Source: Pyricularia pennisetigena (lineage: Eukaryota; Ascomycota; Sordariomycetes; Magnaporthales; Pyriculariaceae). Taken from it: DNA of 64,000 bases. The notes under the pieces were generated by a model, which was not told the origin of the DNA, searched no databases, and saw only the letters and a program-made list of their open reading frames with translations. A program made the translations under genes and the position numbers. Shown one piece after another: positions 54,829 to 64,000 of the stretch (its first letter is position 1; every line of letters starts with the position of its first letter). The DNA lies in the NCBI RefSeq assembly GCF_004337985.1, contig NC_043741.1, positions 3,658,953 to 3,722,952 of the forward strand, written 5' to 3'.

Positions 54829-55980
54829 CTAGACTTGACACCTCAGCCCTTCGCGAACACCGGCGCACGCGCCCGAGATGCACTCGTCAGTGAGCCATTG
54901 GAGGACGGACCCTAGACCATAAGGAACTCTGTCATCCACCATGTTGTATGATGCCTTGCTGACACTCCCGATTGTGCTCGCCGCCGACGTTCCGATGCTG
55001 GCGAATGAGCTGGCTACTAGGATCGTCCTTCGCGTTACCCGCTCTGGGATTTGGTACTCGTTGCCCACGCGTACAAGTTCCTGGACAATGGCGATACCCA
55101 ACGAGATCATCAGTCGGGTCATGAATATCATTGTCGTGATGATGGTCTGGACCGCGCGATGAATGGGTGACGGTCCCTCGCCACGCATCCGTAGCATAAA
55201 GTTGTCCCCTGGTGCGATGCTGCCCCTAGTCGGCGAGGATGATGTTGAGCTTCGTAACGATTCATTGTCGGCCTGTAGTTGATGTCGATGGTTTCCCATC
55301 TCGCGTCGTAGCGGTTCGGGGAGGGCGCCGCGCAGAATGCTGGTCTCGTCCCCGTCCAAGTCCCGTGGGAGACCTTGCAAGAGGTACGCAACTCCGTCAA
55401 TATAAGACCTCCTAGCGAAGGCAACATTTTGTTCAGGGTTTGCCAAGTCCGTTTCTTCCTCTGCGGCCCGCAGCATCTCCTGGCCTCTCCTTTGGAATTT
55501 ATAGTCTATTCCAGTAGTATTTGCCGGTTCTGGTGTGTGCGACAATGAGCTTGACCTTCCCGGGAGCCTTAAAAATGGGAAACTCCTAGAGCTCCTGTGT
55601 GCTGGCCTCTTCCCCATCATTGTGGTAGACTCGGCGCGGGGACGGGTAGACCTAGCTTCCACTGCACTGCGATGATTGTCACTCGCATCGGCAACACTAG
55701 AGCTCTCCGACCCGAGGCTATCCATATCTTCGTCGAGGACGAGTCCTACACTGTCTCCAGATGCCTGTCCACTGAGCGGCCCATCTTGCTGCATCGTGGA
55801 TTGGGGCTGCAGCACCAGGAGGGCCCCCGAGAGAAATGATGTTGCCTTCATGCCTTTGCCTGATACGGTCCGTCTCAATGAAGGAAGAGGTGGTATAATG
55901 GCTTGTATGGATGTGGGCAAGACTTCGAAAATGACTGAGCTTTGCCTTCCGACAAAACTGTCTTGAGAGGCCGCACACAT
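54829..55980 (-). CDS. fungal protein of unknown function with hydrophobic C-terminal helices
   Basis: This is an intronless frame of 383 residues from the ATG at 55980. The frame stays open to 56148 but begins there with a non-ATG codon. A second start at 55794 (MQQDGPLSGQASG) has an A at -3 and would remove 62 residues; I cannot decide between them. The middle is Ser/Arg-rich. A conserved-looking block (IDYKFQRRGQEMLRAAEEET, RRSYIDGVAYLLQGLPRDLD) is followed by a hydrophobic stretch AVQTIITTMIFMTRLMISLG and a second moderately hydrophobic region rich in Ser/Ala/Gly. This suggests membrane association, perhaps hairpin insertion. No domain name is recognised and no neighbour suggests a role. 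Confidence 0.6.
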   Translation of the reverse strand: MCAASQDSFVGRQSSVIFEVLPTSIQAIIPPLPSLRRTVSGKGMKATSFLSGALLVLQPQSTMQQDGPLSGQASGDSVGLVLDEDMDSLGSESSSVADASDNHRSAVEARSTRPRAESTTMMGKRPAHRSSRSFPFLRLPGRSSSLSHTPEPANTTGIDYKFQRRGQEMLRAAEEETDLANPEQNVAFARRSYIDGVAYLLQGLPRDLDGDETSILRGALPEPLRREMGNHRHQLQADNESLRSSTSSSPTRGSIAPGDNFMLRMRGEGPSPIHRAVQTIITTMIFMTRLMISLGIAIVQELVRVGNEYQIPERVTRRTILVASSFASIGTSAASTIGSVSKASYNMVDDRVPYGLGSVLQWLTDECISGACAGVREGLRCQV

Positions 55981-57887
55981 CTCGGAGACTTGGATGTCAG
56001 GAGCAGAGGCTGTGTGACCGAGTGAACTGCACAATCTCCAGATGGAGGTTTGACCTGACAATTGCAAACGGCTGAGGAATACAGATAGGAATATGAAATA
56101 AGGGGGGAAAATCAAAAGAGAAGAAAGGACTTTGTCGGACGCTAGCACATGTGAAAGGTCGAATTACTGGTCAGGGCGAGAGAGTTTTGACTATGAGTGT
56201 GAAAAGTCCCGAGCACCTGCATGAACTGATAACACAATCTTCGAAACACGTGTAGGGAGGGTCCGTAACATCAGCTGTATTGCGGATGGGTCGGCCTTTT
56301 CGTGGTGCTGATAACGATGAGTGTCGGAAGAGCTCTGGACTGCTGGGTGTGGTAGCCAGCAAGGGACGTAGGTTCTTTCCGGACCACTATAAAACAGCTA
56401 TAACAAAAGCCGAGGAAAGAATGCTTTTTTTTTCTCCAATAGAAACCCGAGCAGGAGTGAATATCAAGCTACAGGAGCGCGCAAATAATGCGGTGATGTA
56501 AAAAGGGTAAGAACTGCCTAAAGTAAAAAGAATTGTTCGAACGCAAAATCGTCTGAAAGTATCGAAGGCGTCCCACGCTGACAGTTTTATCTTACCTTTA
56601 TTCGCCTCGCCAGTCCCCAGTCCCAGTCCCCAGTGCGGGCCTCTCGCCATTTCGACCGAACGCAGGACCCATTTCCGAAATTTTCACATGCGACTCGCTT
56701 CGGCGGACGATTTCGCATTCATCAATCTGCATGTCCAAGTCGACGCCCATCGCTTTGAAGCCGTCTGCTGATGTACTATAAAACTGTTGAATGCCAGACG
56801 GTTCGACACTAGAATTGGAGGGTTCTTCAGCTAAAGCGGGGTTTTTCGAGACGAAACCTACATACCTTAAGTATGAACGTGACGGCTTCCAGACTGCTGA
56901 TTTGATCTTAATTTGTGTGCATTTCACTGCAGGGGATTGAATCAGAATCCAGAACCTAAACCTTGCGAGATAATGAGTCGTTCTAGAAGCCTGTAAAACG
57001 AGCACTCCGATGTATCGGTCGGAATGCACCAACCTTGGCCAGACCCACCAATGAAGGTACAACGCCACACGCATACCGGTTGCGCAATGGACTACAGGCC
57101 GTGGCAATAATGGGCATGTTGGCATGCTAGGAAAATTAGAGATACCATGAGGGAGTAACCGACGCTATTACCTAGATACATTGGTCACCTTAAGTCACCG
57201 AAGACCGGTGGTTTACTCCGTAGACCGCAGCTCACCGAAAGTCTGCTTGTCGCCTAGCATCCAGAGGAACCTTGGAAAGGATAAAGCAGGCGGGGCAGAG
57301 CTAGAGGTAATGATGGCCATATATTATACCTTGCGTTGTTCAGCAGCTATCCTCTTACGAAAACACCTTGAGCAAGAATAACCAAAAATAGACATGTACA
57401 AACTGTGATTCACTTGCAATTGTTGTTTGAGAAACAAAATAGCTGTGTTTCTCCAATCCCCATTAATTGTTTCCATTCCCTGCTCGTTAAGCCGAAGTGC
57501 TGGCGGTGAGGATTTCAAGTGGGCACGTAAGTGTCTACCTAGTCAGGTAGGTAGGGAGGCAGGTAAGTTCCTGGGTATGAAGAATACTGCGGCATCGGCG
57601 AACATAGTTGCTGCTATTACTGTGCGATACGAGACCGCTTCCTTGTTATGATTCCCGAGCACAATGTTGATATTGCATGCAACTGCCCAAGATCAGAATT
57701 CCACCAGATGATAGCCTAAGTAATTGAGTAACTTAGTGAGAACCTAGGGAAATCCCAGATTGGAAAGCACAGCCTGGATTTTACTTTGGATTTCCGTATT
57801 CTCTCAGGATGGACAATTGGCCGTTCCCAAAAGGGATGTAGCGATTGAGTCTATAACTTCTTGTTCTCCCTTGGCTCGTCAACCAAT
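55981..57887. other. intergenic stretch, no gene seen
   Basis: This is about 1.9 kb. A 175-codon minus-strand frame (56598-57125) has no recognisable family, no good start context and odd composition, so it is not called. Otherwise nothing is seen before the tRNA gene at 57888. Confidence 0.5.
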
Positions 57888-57986
57888 GGGGATATGGTTT
57901 AGTGGTATAATGCTTCCTTAGCACGTCCAAGTTCACTTGGATTGTCTTCATGGAAGAGGTCCCGAGTTCGATTCTTGGTGTCTCCA
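57888..57986 (+). tRNA. tRNA-Ala (anticodon AGC) with 27-nt intron
   Basis: The acceptor stem pairs GGGGATA with TGTCTCC and contains the G3:U70 wobble pair that specifies alanine, with A73 as discriminator. The A-box region is TGGTTTAGTGG and the D-stem has three pairs. The anticodon stem is CTTCC/GGAAG around loop T-T-A-G-C-A-T, so the anticodon is AGC. A 27-nt intron (57924-57950) interrupts the loop exactly after position 37, the canonical place for the splicing endonuclease. The T-arm CCGAG-TTCGATT-CTTGG pairs fully with one G:U. A T6 run follows at once. The CCA end is not encoded, as usual for eukaryotes. Confidence 0.93.
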
Positions 57987-57992
57987 TTTTTT
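57987..57992 (+). terminator. RNA polymerase III terminator of tRNA-Ala
   Basis: Six T residues directly follow the discriminator base, the standard Pol III stop signal. Confidence 0.85.
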
Positions 57993-58385
57993 GCGTTAAA
58001 ACGCATTATGGTTCCGACATTTTTACTCCATGCAGGCCCTTATCTTCAGCAGACAAGCTTAATACTTTTGTCCCTTCCTACCTACAAGCTAATTCCAGAG
58101 CTCCGTTCGCCAATTTACTGCGTGACTGTCCCTTGGGTATTACACAACACTTTTGTCTCGACCAGGCAGAAGAGCTCGCAGAGTCTTGATGACATAATAT
58201 CTCGCATACTTCCCTTATTGGCATGGACGGTGGGGTATGAAGGAGCCATTTCTCGCGCGATCGACACGCGACCCAACCTGAGAGCAATCAGTGCGTTCGC
58301 CATGACTATCCTATACCTGATTATACTAGCACTTTCAATGAACCAGTTTTGCATCTGATCGCTCTGCGCGTCGAACACGCCCCAA
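57993..58385. other. intergenic stretch between tRNA-Ala and ARV1
   Basis: This is about 390 bases holding the ARV1 promoter. Open frames crossing from the tRNA are chance frames. Confidence 0.6.
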
Positions 58386-59412
58386 ATGCCAATCTGCATT
58401 GAATGTCGGCACCCCGTCAAAACGCTGTGGACCAAATACTCAGGCACTGGAGATGGAGACAAGGTCAGCGGCCACAACATTCGCCTGACGGTATGCAAAA
58501 ACTGTGGAAGATTCTGCGACAAGTATGTCGAGCATGACTTTGTGGTCTTGTTTGTGGACTTGGTCCTCATCAAACCTCAGGTCTACCGGCATTTGCTACA
58601 CAACTCGCTGATGCGGGACGGAGACCGATTTGATGTACGTCTTCCTGTTAATCCCTGGGCAGCTCAGACAAGATAGAAAGAAAACAACAACAGAGACTAG
58701 AAAACTGATGGGTAATGCTCAGCCTACTATGATACGGCTTGGCATTCTTCTGCTTCTCTTCGACGTCTATCTCACCTGGGCGCGGATCGAAAAGCAGTTT
58801 AACACCAGCAGTAGCGCAGACCAATCCAGCTTCAGTCGCATAGCGCAGCAGCCCATTGTGCTACAGTACATGTTCTTTTGTAAGCATTTTCGGTTCTAGG
58901 CACTATAGCCCGTGTGTTATCGCTCTGACATTTCCCTTGAAATAGTACTGCTGTGCACTCTCTCGAACCTAGCCTTCCACCTATCGATCCGTCTGCTCAC
59001 GTCATCCCCGTGGTCACCGTTGGTCCTTCTTGGCCTTCTCCCAGCACCGTTCGAAAGGCCCAATTCCGTATCGACAGCACTGCTCGTGTCATCCTCTACG
59101 AAACTGTTTCCGATACTCATGGTCATATGGAATTACGACGTACCTGCAGCTGCCCGTAGTCTTGGCTGGGCCGTCGTGGCGAACAATGTCGAGGCGCTTA
59201 TGATACTCCTCGACTGCGGCTACGGCGCGGCAGCTTTGTTGACTACCGCTGGTGCGCTGAGCAGATGGGCCATCAGCAGCGCATTTCTCACTGCTGCGGG
59301 TTTGGAAGGAGTGTCGGTGGCAGCAGAGACGAGCATAGCCGAAGACGGAAGAGCACTGTGGGCATTCTTGCTTACTGCAAATGAATGGGCCGGCAGGCTG
59401 GCCACGGGTTGA
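58386..59412 (+). CDS. ARV1: ARV1, sterol/lipid homeostasis protein of the ER
   Basis: Three exons (58386-58634, 58723-58879, 58946-59412; donors GTACGT and GTAAGC, acceptors CAG and TAG) give 290 residues. The N-terminal Arv1 homology domain is complete: a zinc-binding CIEC and CKNCGRFC pair, followed by DKYVEHDFVVLFVDLVLIKP and QVYRHLLHN. The splice restores DRFDPTMIRLGILLLLFDVY, typical of the family, and several membrane helices follow. ARV1 resides in the ER and Golgi and supports sterol trafficking, sphingolipid metabolism and delivery of GPI-anchor intermediates. The C-terminal 150 residues are hydrophobic with Ala-rich helices and a less conserved ending. The length is close to other fungal homologues. 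Confidence 0.95.
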
Positions 59413-59905
59413 CAAGGAGGTTGGTCGCAGTATTTCTAGCAAAGTAGCACGAATACAATGAAGCCAAACCTATCTTCAGATTACCAGTCTTCTTGCTCTT
59501 GTTCCCCGAGTTGGTCGTCGGTCTGCCGACAAGACTGGGAACTTTTATCTCAATCGACAAATCCTCGCATAATAGTAACGTGTAATCCTGAACGGGCAGT
59601 AGTGCCCACGAGGCTTCTCTAAAGACAGAGCTGCGAAAATCCCACCAAAAACGCCGGCGAAATGTGTAGACACGGGTGCTGTACCCCAAATAACATGCTT
59701 GCAGTGATCCAACTGCACGTTTGCCCGATCATCGATCAAAGAGCCATTGTATGGACATGAAGCTCCTCCATTTCCACGGGAGCGAATTCAAGGTCGCCGT
59801 TATAAACAGAGACTCGGCGGAACCGTACCAAGCGCGAACCGACCGTGTTTGTCTTCCCTAATATCTCCATTCCCTTCCTTCATCATCCCTCGCCACTTCG
59901 TCGTC
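59413..59905. other. convergent intergenic stretch, no gene seen
   Basis: This is shared 3' flank of ARV1 and the V-ATPase subunit e gene. Frames on both strands are short and lack support. Confidence 0.6.
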
Positions 59906-60343
59906 TCAGTGATGGATGTACTTTTCACGCAAGTCGGATCGTCTCGGCTCGATTAGAGGGTGAAGCTGTGCGAGGAATGTTATCGCCCACATCATGTAGC
60001 AGCTGACGAAAGCCAGAATGAGCGATGATCTCCATAGTCTGTTGTATCAAGAAGGCGACAAGGTGTTGGGTTAGCATCTTTCCATCCGGCAACATGACTT
60101 TGTGATGTTCTCTGTGGGAGCATGGGCGTCCAATCCCCTGAGCAATAGCTTGAAATGGTGACGTACACTTGGTTCTCGCCCTTGGGCGCAAAGAACCAGG
60201 CGCCTGCGCACATGGCGCCGACGATGAAAAGACCAATGAAAATGCTCCACCTGTGGTATTGTATCGCATTAGCCGGAAGCTGTTCTTCGTGTAGCAGATC
60301 GTCACGCCGAAGTCGCCGCCTGCAGAGCATACCCGTTCGCCAT
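59906..60343 (-). CDS. VMA9: V-type proton ATPase subunit e
   Basis: Three small exons (60343-60333, 60250-60167, 60038-59906) total 228 nt and encode 75 residues. The first exon has only 11 nt (ATG plus about two and a half codons). Donors are GTATGC and GTACGT and both acceptors CAG. The protein starts MANGWSIFIGLFIVGAM and has two transmembrane helices, at about 5-24 and 36-56, joined by the conserved AWFFAPKGENQ loop. It ends with the family block FLAQLHPLIEPRRSDLR. Subunit e is a small proteolipid-associated part of the membrane Vo sector that helps assemble the vacuolar proton pump. No single open frame covers it, so it is easily missed. Confidence 0.92.
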
Positions 60344-60846
60344 CGTGCCGTCTGGGGATTTTATCCCTCTTTGGCAATCGTTCGGGGATAAAAGCTGTTT
60401 CTGTAGTCAAGCCGGCAGCTCCTTGTTCAACTGCAAGTATGGAGCTAGTGTTGCTGGCGGAAGATTGTGATGTTGAGTTATGATGTCGGCGATGACAACT
60501 CTGGGGCAAGCTTGTAGAGTGGTCCGCGATACAGCGTAACGCGGCTTGGCGTCGCATTCGCTTAGTCATCAGTTACAGGTTCGGTGCTAGTGGGTGCATG
60601 TCGGACCTGGCTCGGGGTGTCGATTCGCGAATTGATGCTACTGTACATTTTCAACCGTTTGCATACCTTGTGTGCAGACCTATGCAAGCAAGCGATCAAC
60701 CTTTTTCTTTTCTTGTTTCTTTTTTCTCCTCCCAACTCTAAAACTCGACTACAGGTATTATAATCATAAAACTATTAGCAGTCCCCGAGCTGCTACTCTG
60801 ATTTTTACTCGGGCATCTACTAATTGAAATTGTTCCCGTCTGGTCT
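60344..60846. other. intergenic stretch, promoter of VMA9
   Basis: This is 500 bases between two minus-strand genes. It has a CT-rich run near 60703-60735, on the 3' side of the next gene. No gene is seen. Confidence 0.6.
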
Positions 60847-61894
60847 TCAAGCGGTGTTCTCAAACTTGAGCCCAGCTTCCTTGCGCACAGCGCCATAAAT
60901 ACCAGCAATGTCCCCCTTGGCCCCAGAATGTTCCTTGACTTGGGCCAAGTGAGCATCTGCAGCTTCGACGTTGGGCAGCCTGGTCCCAGCCTTCTTTGCA
61001 ATTGCCAGAGCATGGCCCGCATCTTTCCTGGCCAAATCCACAGCAAACAACGGCTCCTCTCGCTTGTGATAGTCGCCCGTCAGCATTCGCTGCGAGTAGG
61101 CGGTGTACGCGCCGGGGAAGACGTGCTCCACGAATTGATGTAGATAGTCTGTGCCCAGTCCTGACTTTTCCGCCAGCACATGGCCTTCGGCTAGCTGCTC
61201 GATCATATTGACGATGAAGGTGTTGCCAATGACCTTGAGCGTCAGTGCTGTCTGAGGCGGGCGGTCTGCCATGTTGATTTCTGCACGCGAAGTCACGCCC
61301 TTGAAATAAGGGCGCGCTCGTTCAACCGAAGGCCGAGGGCCCGCGAGCACGGCGACCAGAGTCCCGGCATCTGCAGCGGCGGGCGGCCCGAAAATAGGTG
61401 CAGCTACGAACTCGGCTCCCTGCTCAATAATCTTTTTGCTCACACTCTCTGTTGTGTCGGGATGGATGGTCGAGCAGTCGATGAACAGCTTGCCCTTGAT
61501 GTTGCCGGAGGCAACAGCCGCGTCCAGCGTTTCTTGAACAACAGCGTCATTGGCGACGCAGGTGAAAATCACATCGGCTTTAGCAACTCCTTGTGCAAGG
61601 TCTGTGACAACCTCTGCCTTTCCATCCGGAAGACTAGCCTTGAGGTCAATGGCGCGCTGCGGCGTGCGGTTGTGTAAAAGAAGTGGAAGACCATCGAGTG
61701 CAGCTTTCTCGACAATATTCCTGCACATTCCCTACGAGTTTTGCTTGATTAGTTGCTGACAGCCAGTTAAATGTTCGACCTCAACCACCAAATTGTAATA
61801 AAGTTCTTGGCGGTAATTATGCTGTTGATTATATGAAACAGTCGCATACCCTACCCATGTTGCCGAGGCCTATCCATAACAATTGGGGAGCCAT
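60847..61894 (-). CDS. beta-hydroxyacid dehydrogenase (6-phosphogluconate dehydrogenase-like NAD-binding)
   Basis: Two exons (61894-61850, 61731-60847; donor GTATGC, acceptor TAG) encode 309 residues. The first exon provides MAPQLLWIGLGNMGR; the join restores the Rossmann glycine motif GLGNMGRGM at about 9-17. The NAD(P)-binding half contains TCVANDAVVQETL and the substrate-binding LFIDCSTIHPDTTE. The second half has KVIGNTFIVNMIEQLAEG, where Lys and Asn match the catalytic KxxxN of 3-hydroxyisobutyrate dehydrogenase and glyoxylate/succinic semialdehyde reductases. The HNRTP after the second strand suggests NADP preference. The substrate is unknown. It is probably cytosolic, as no import signal is visible. 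Confidence 0.88.
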
Positions 61895-62777
61895 TTTGCT
61901 TGCAACTGTAATTGCGGATGAGAGGTCTAATAATGATGGATTTGATGCGTTTTCGATGGCGCTGATACTTGACTAGAGTGTGAGGGGTTGAGTTTGTATA
62001 ACGAAAGATACCTTGTGATAACGATGCAAGTCCTTTGTATTACCATGAGACAAGGCAGATATATGGCGACTGCATTTATGAGTGATTTACAAGTTCCTCA
62101 AAACGTCAGGATTTCATGGGTCCGGTCTTGTCTCCGATCGTCCTCATCCAAAGCCACACAGGAGGGGCACTGTTAACCATCCATTCAATGTCGGTGTTCC
62201 CTTTCCGAAGTCCGGTCTTAATTCCTGAACTTGCCCAACCTTACCGCACCTTACATAAGATAGGCAAGGGGTAGGTACGTTTGTTAGGGTAAGATAAGTT
62301 AGTAATCTATACACCTGCGGTTGAGTTGGGTTGCTTTCCATCTACCCGAACTTTTATAATCATCGTGGCATCATTCTGCCAAATTTCATTCGATACTACC
62401 CCGAGTACATAGTACTGTATTCACCATGCCTGGAGCCTGGATCAAGTCAGCAGCCATTACCAGGGTAGCTGCACTCGGTGGGCCCAGAAGCTCTTGCAAC
62501 GTCACCGCTTCCCACAGGGAGCGTTGTAGGCTTTCAAGCATTGTCCAAGCGATTTTGACTCACCGCACAAATTTCCTCTGTAGGTGCGTGCTGTGTAACC
62601 AGGGGCCCTACACGTGTAACTCGGTAACCCAACTCGACTCTCAATCTGCACCCACCCGATAGAGATGGGCTGAAAGACCGGGCCCTGAAATCGTTATTAT
62701 TGTGTTGGACGCTTTGCTTTTTGAACTGTTCGCTGTCTCTCAACCAGTATCCTTCAATTTACGATGTGCTGTGAATC
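61895..62777. other. divergent intergenic stretch, no gene seen
   Basis: This is about 880 bases between the dehydrogenase and the acetylglutamate synthase starts. A 78-codon plus-strand frame at 62426 was considered but lacks support. Confidence 0.55.
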
Positions 62778-64000
62778 ATGACCTTGCGTGGTAGCGCCGC
62801 CTGGAAGCAGGTGGGTTCAATTGCCCAGGTGAGTTTTATGATCCATCTGGTCCATCGTTAGCTACTGAGCTTTCCAGCTGCCGAGGCCGATCTCGGAAAG
62901 CCTCAATTGAGTCCGTCTTCAAAGATCGCTGGTCTAATCAGCCTATGAATTTTTACATGACTATTTGCACGCTGCTAATATTTAAATGAGGAAAAGTTGC
63001 CTCTTGGCAAATCGACAAAACAAAACAATCAAAACAATAACAAGCAAGCCTTCAGAAGCTTGTCGCAACAGTCATGCAGCAGCGATCGCTTCAAGTCACC
63101 ATGGCTCCTCTCAGTCCGTGGTGTCTCGGCAGAGGCGGAGGGTATGAAGTCGCTCTATGAGTCCATCATGTCTGAAAGAGACAAGAAAATGGCAGAAAAC
63201 AAGGTGAGCTGAGCCGGATTCCTCGGCAGGAGCAGTCAACCACTGACACCGTATGCAAGGAATTGCTCCTGTCTGTCATGGAAACTTCACCTACGAAGCG
63301 TGGGGCGAAGAAGTGGCTCAAGGACTTCGCGCCAGCCCTCAGTCGCAAATGGCAGCCTAGAGGCATCAATACGGCTGGTCCTCTGCCCCAGGCTGACACT
63401 CGGCCCGTGGAAGACAACCTCCCTCAGGTCGCCATTGTCAAGCTCAGGGAGCCCCAGTCCATCGACGACGCCACTCTCAGAGGTGTGGGCAGGACTCTTT
63501 GTCAGCTTCAAATGTTGGGGCTGCTAAGTATTGTCGTTATTGATTGTGACCAGGACTTGGTCAAGGGAGATGTCCTTTGGCCGGTGATCATGAAGCAGAC
63601 TGAGCGTGCACTGGCTGGAGCTACGATTGCACCTCTAGCACGACCACGTGTGATGGACTACGTTATGGGCATTCGGCCTGGATCTGAGGGCGACCAAGCC
63701 TCCTGTCTCTCCGCTGGAGGCGTATTCGTCTCCAGAGAGGAACCACTCATCAGAGCCTTGAAGGACGACGCCATTGTGGTGGTACCAACCTATGCAGTCT
63801 CTACGGATACCTGCGCCGCCAGGACTGTCCAGGCAGACGAGGTTGTTGTTGCACTCACCCGGTATTATTCTGGCTTGCAGTTACCCAACAAGTCATCGGG
63901 TGACCCGGCAGATGCCTCTCAGGAGCCGGCACCCAAGCCAAAAGCCGATATTCGAAAAGTCATCATTATTGACCCTCTTGGCGGACCACCTGCAAACAAC
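62778..64000 (+). CDS. ARG2: N-acetylglutamate synthase, mitochondrial (3' truncated by window edge)
   Basis: Exons 62778-62828, 62997-63203 and 63260-64000 fit, the last running off the window. The second intron (56 nt, donor GTGAGC) is sound and joins [20 protein letters not shown], a family hallmark. Further blocks are [39 protein letters not shown] and [20 protein letters not shown], matching the amino-acid-kinase part of fungal acetylglutamate synthase; the catalytic GNAT domain lies beyond the window. The enzyme makes N-acetylglutamate from acetyl-CoA and glutamate, the first step of arginine synthesis in mitochondria. The 5' end is uncertain: exon 2 has no ATG before position 63151, so an upstream exon is needed. 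The proposed exon 1 ([17 protein letters not shown]) has a good GTGAGT donor and could form a presequence. Confidence 0.8.

Noticed and set aside
56598..57125. 175-codon minus-strand frame
   Set aside because: Mixed composition, weak start and no family resemblance; likely chance.
62400..63000. Search for an arginine attenuator peptide upstream frame before the arginine-pathway gene
   Set aside because: No such peptide was found, and it is characteristic of carbamoyl-phosphate synthetase small subunit genes, not acetylglutamate synthase.

Overview
The window is nuclear DNA of a filamentous ascomycete, most likely a Sordariomycete. The evidence is dense short spliceosomal introns (about 55-140 nt, donors GTAHGT/GTGHGT, branch sites like GCTGAC or GCTAAC, acceptors YAG). 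In addition there is FlbA, a cutinase-factor-type zinc-cluster regulator, a LEU5 carrier and small Pezizomycotina-type orphan proteins. The genus cannot be fixed from sequence alone. No prokaryotic, viral, CRISPR or recognisable transposon-protein signal was seen. Genes are unclustered housekeeping and regulatory loci, so no biosynthetic cluster or operon is claimed.

Layout, left part (1-29 kb): 3' end of a CTF1/Far-type transcription factor (+); an unrecognised membrane protein (-); a one-helix Arg/Ser-rich membrane protein (-); the TSC1/hamartin homologue (-); a DJ-1/PfpI protein (+); mitochondrial ribosomal protein uL23m (+); a METTL4-like adenine methyltransferase (-); mitochondrial CoA carrier LEU5 (+); ORC4 carrying a PHD finger (+); a DUF7053-like protein (+); a GPI-anchored wall protein (-); and the RGS protein FlbA (-).

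Middle (29.2-39.1 kb): about 9.9 kb with no supportable gene. It carries an A63 tract, a hairpin followed by T38, and many GTAC-centred palindromes.

Right part (39-64 kb): a His/Arg-rich tail-anchored protein (+); an NmrA-like oxidoreductase (+); Paf1-complex subunit CDC73 (-); an acidic disordered protein (-); a divergent pair bystin/ENP1 (-) and HGH1 (+), both serving translation; an intracellular LysM protein (-); an unknown protein (-); an intron-containing tRNA-Ala(AGC) (+); ARV1 (+); V-ATPase subunit e (-), a small three-exon gene easily missed; a beta-hydroxyacid dehydrogenase (-); and the 5' part of N-acetylglutamate synthase (+), cut by the window edge.

Most multi-exon models were resolved by hand: every stated exon set sums to a whole number of codons and rejoins conserved protein sequence. 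The most interesting points are the PHD-ORC4 architecture with an A22 tract directly before its start codon, an in-frame hydrophobic intron inside the FlbA RGS domain, the large gene-free interval upstream of flbA, an RRPE-like palindrome between bystin and HGH1, and several very small exons (11-23 nt). No clearly new multi-gene system could be demonstrated.
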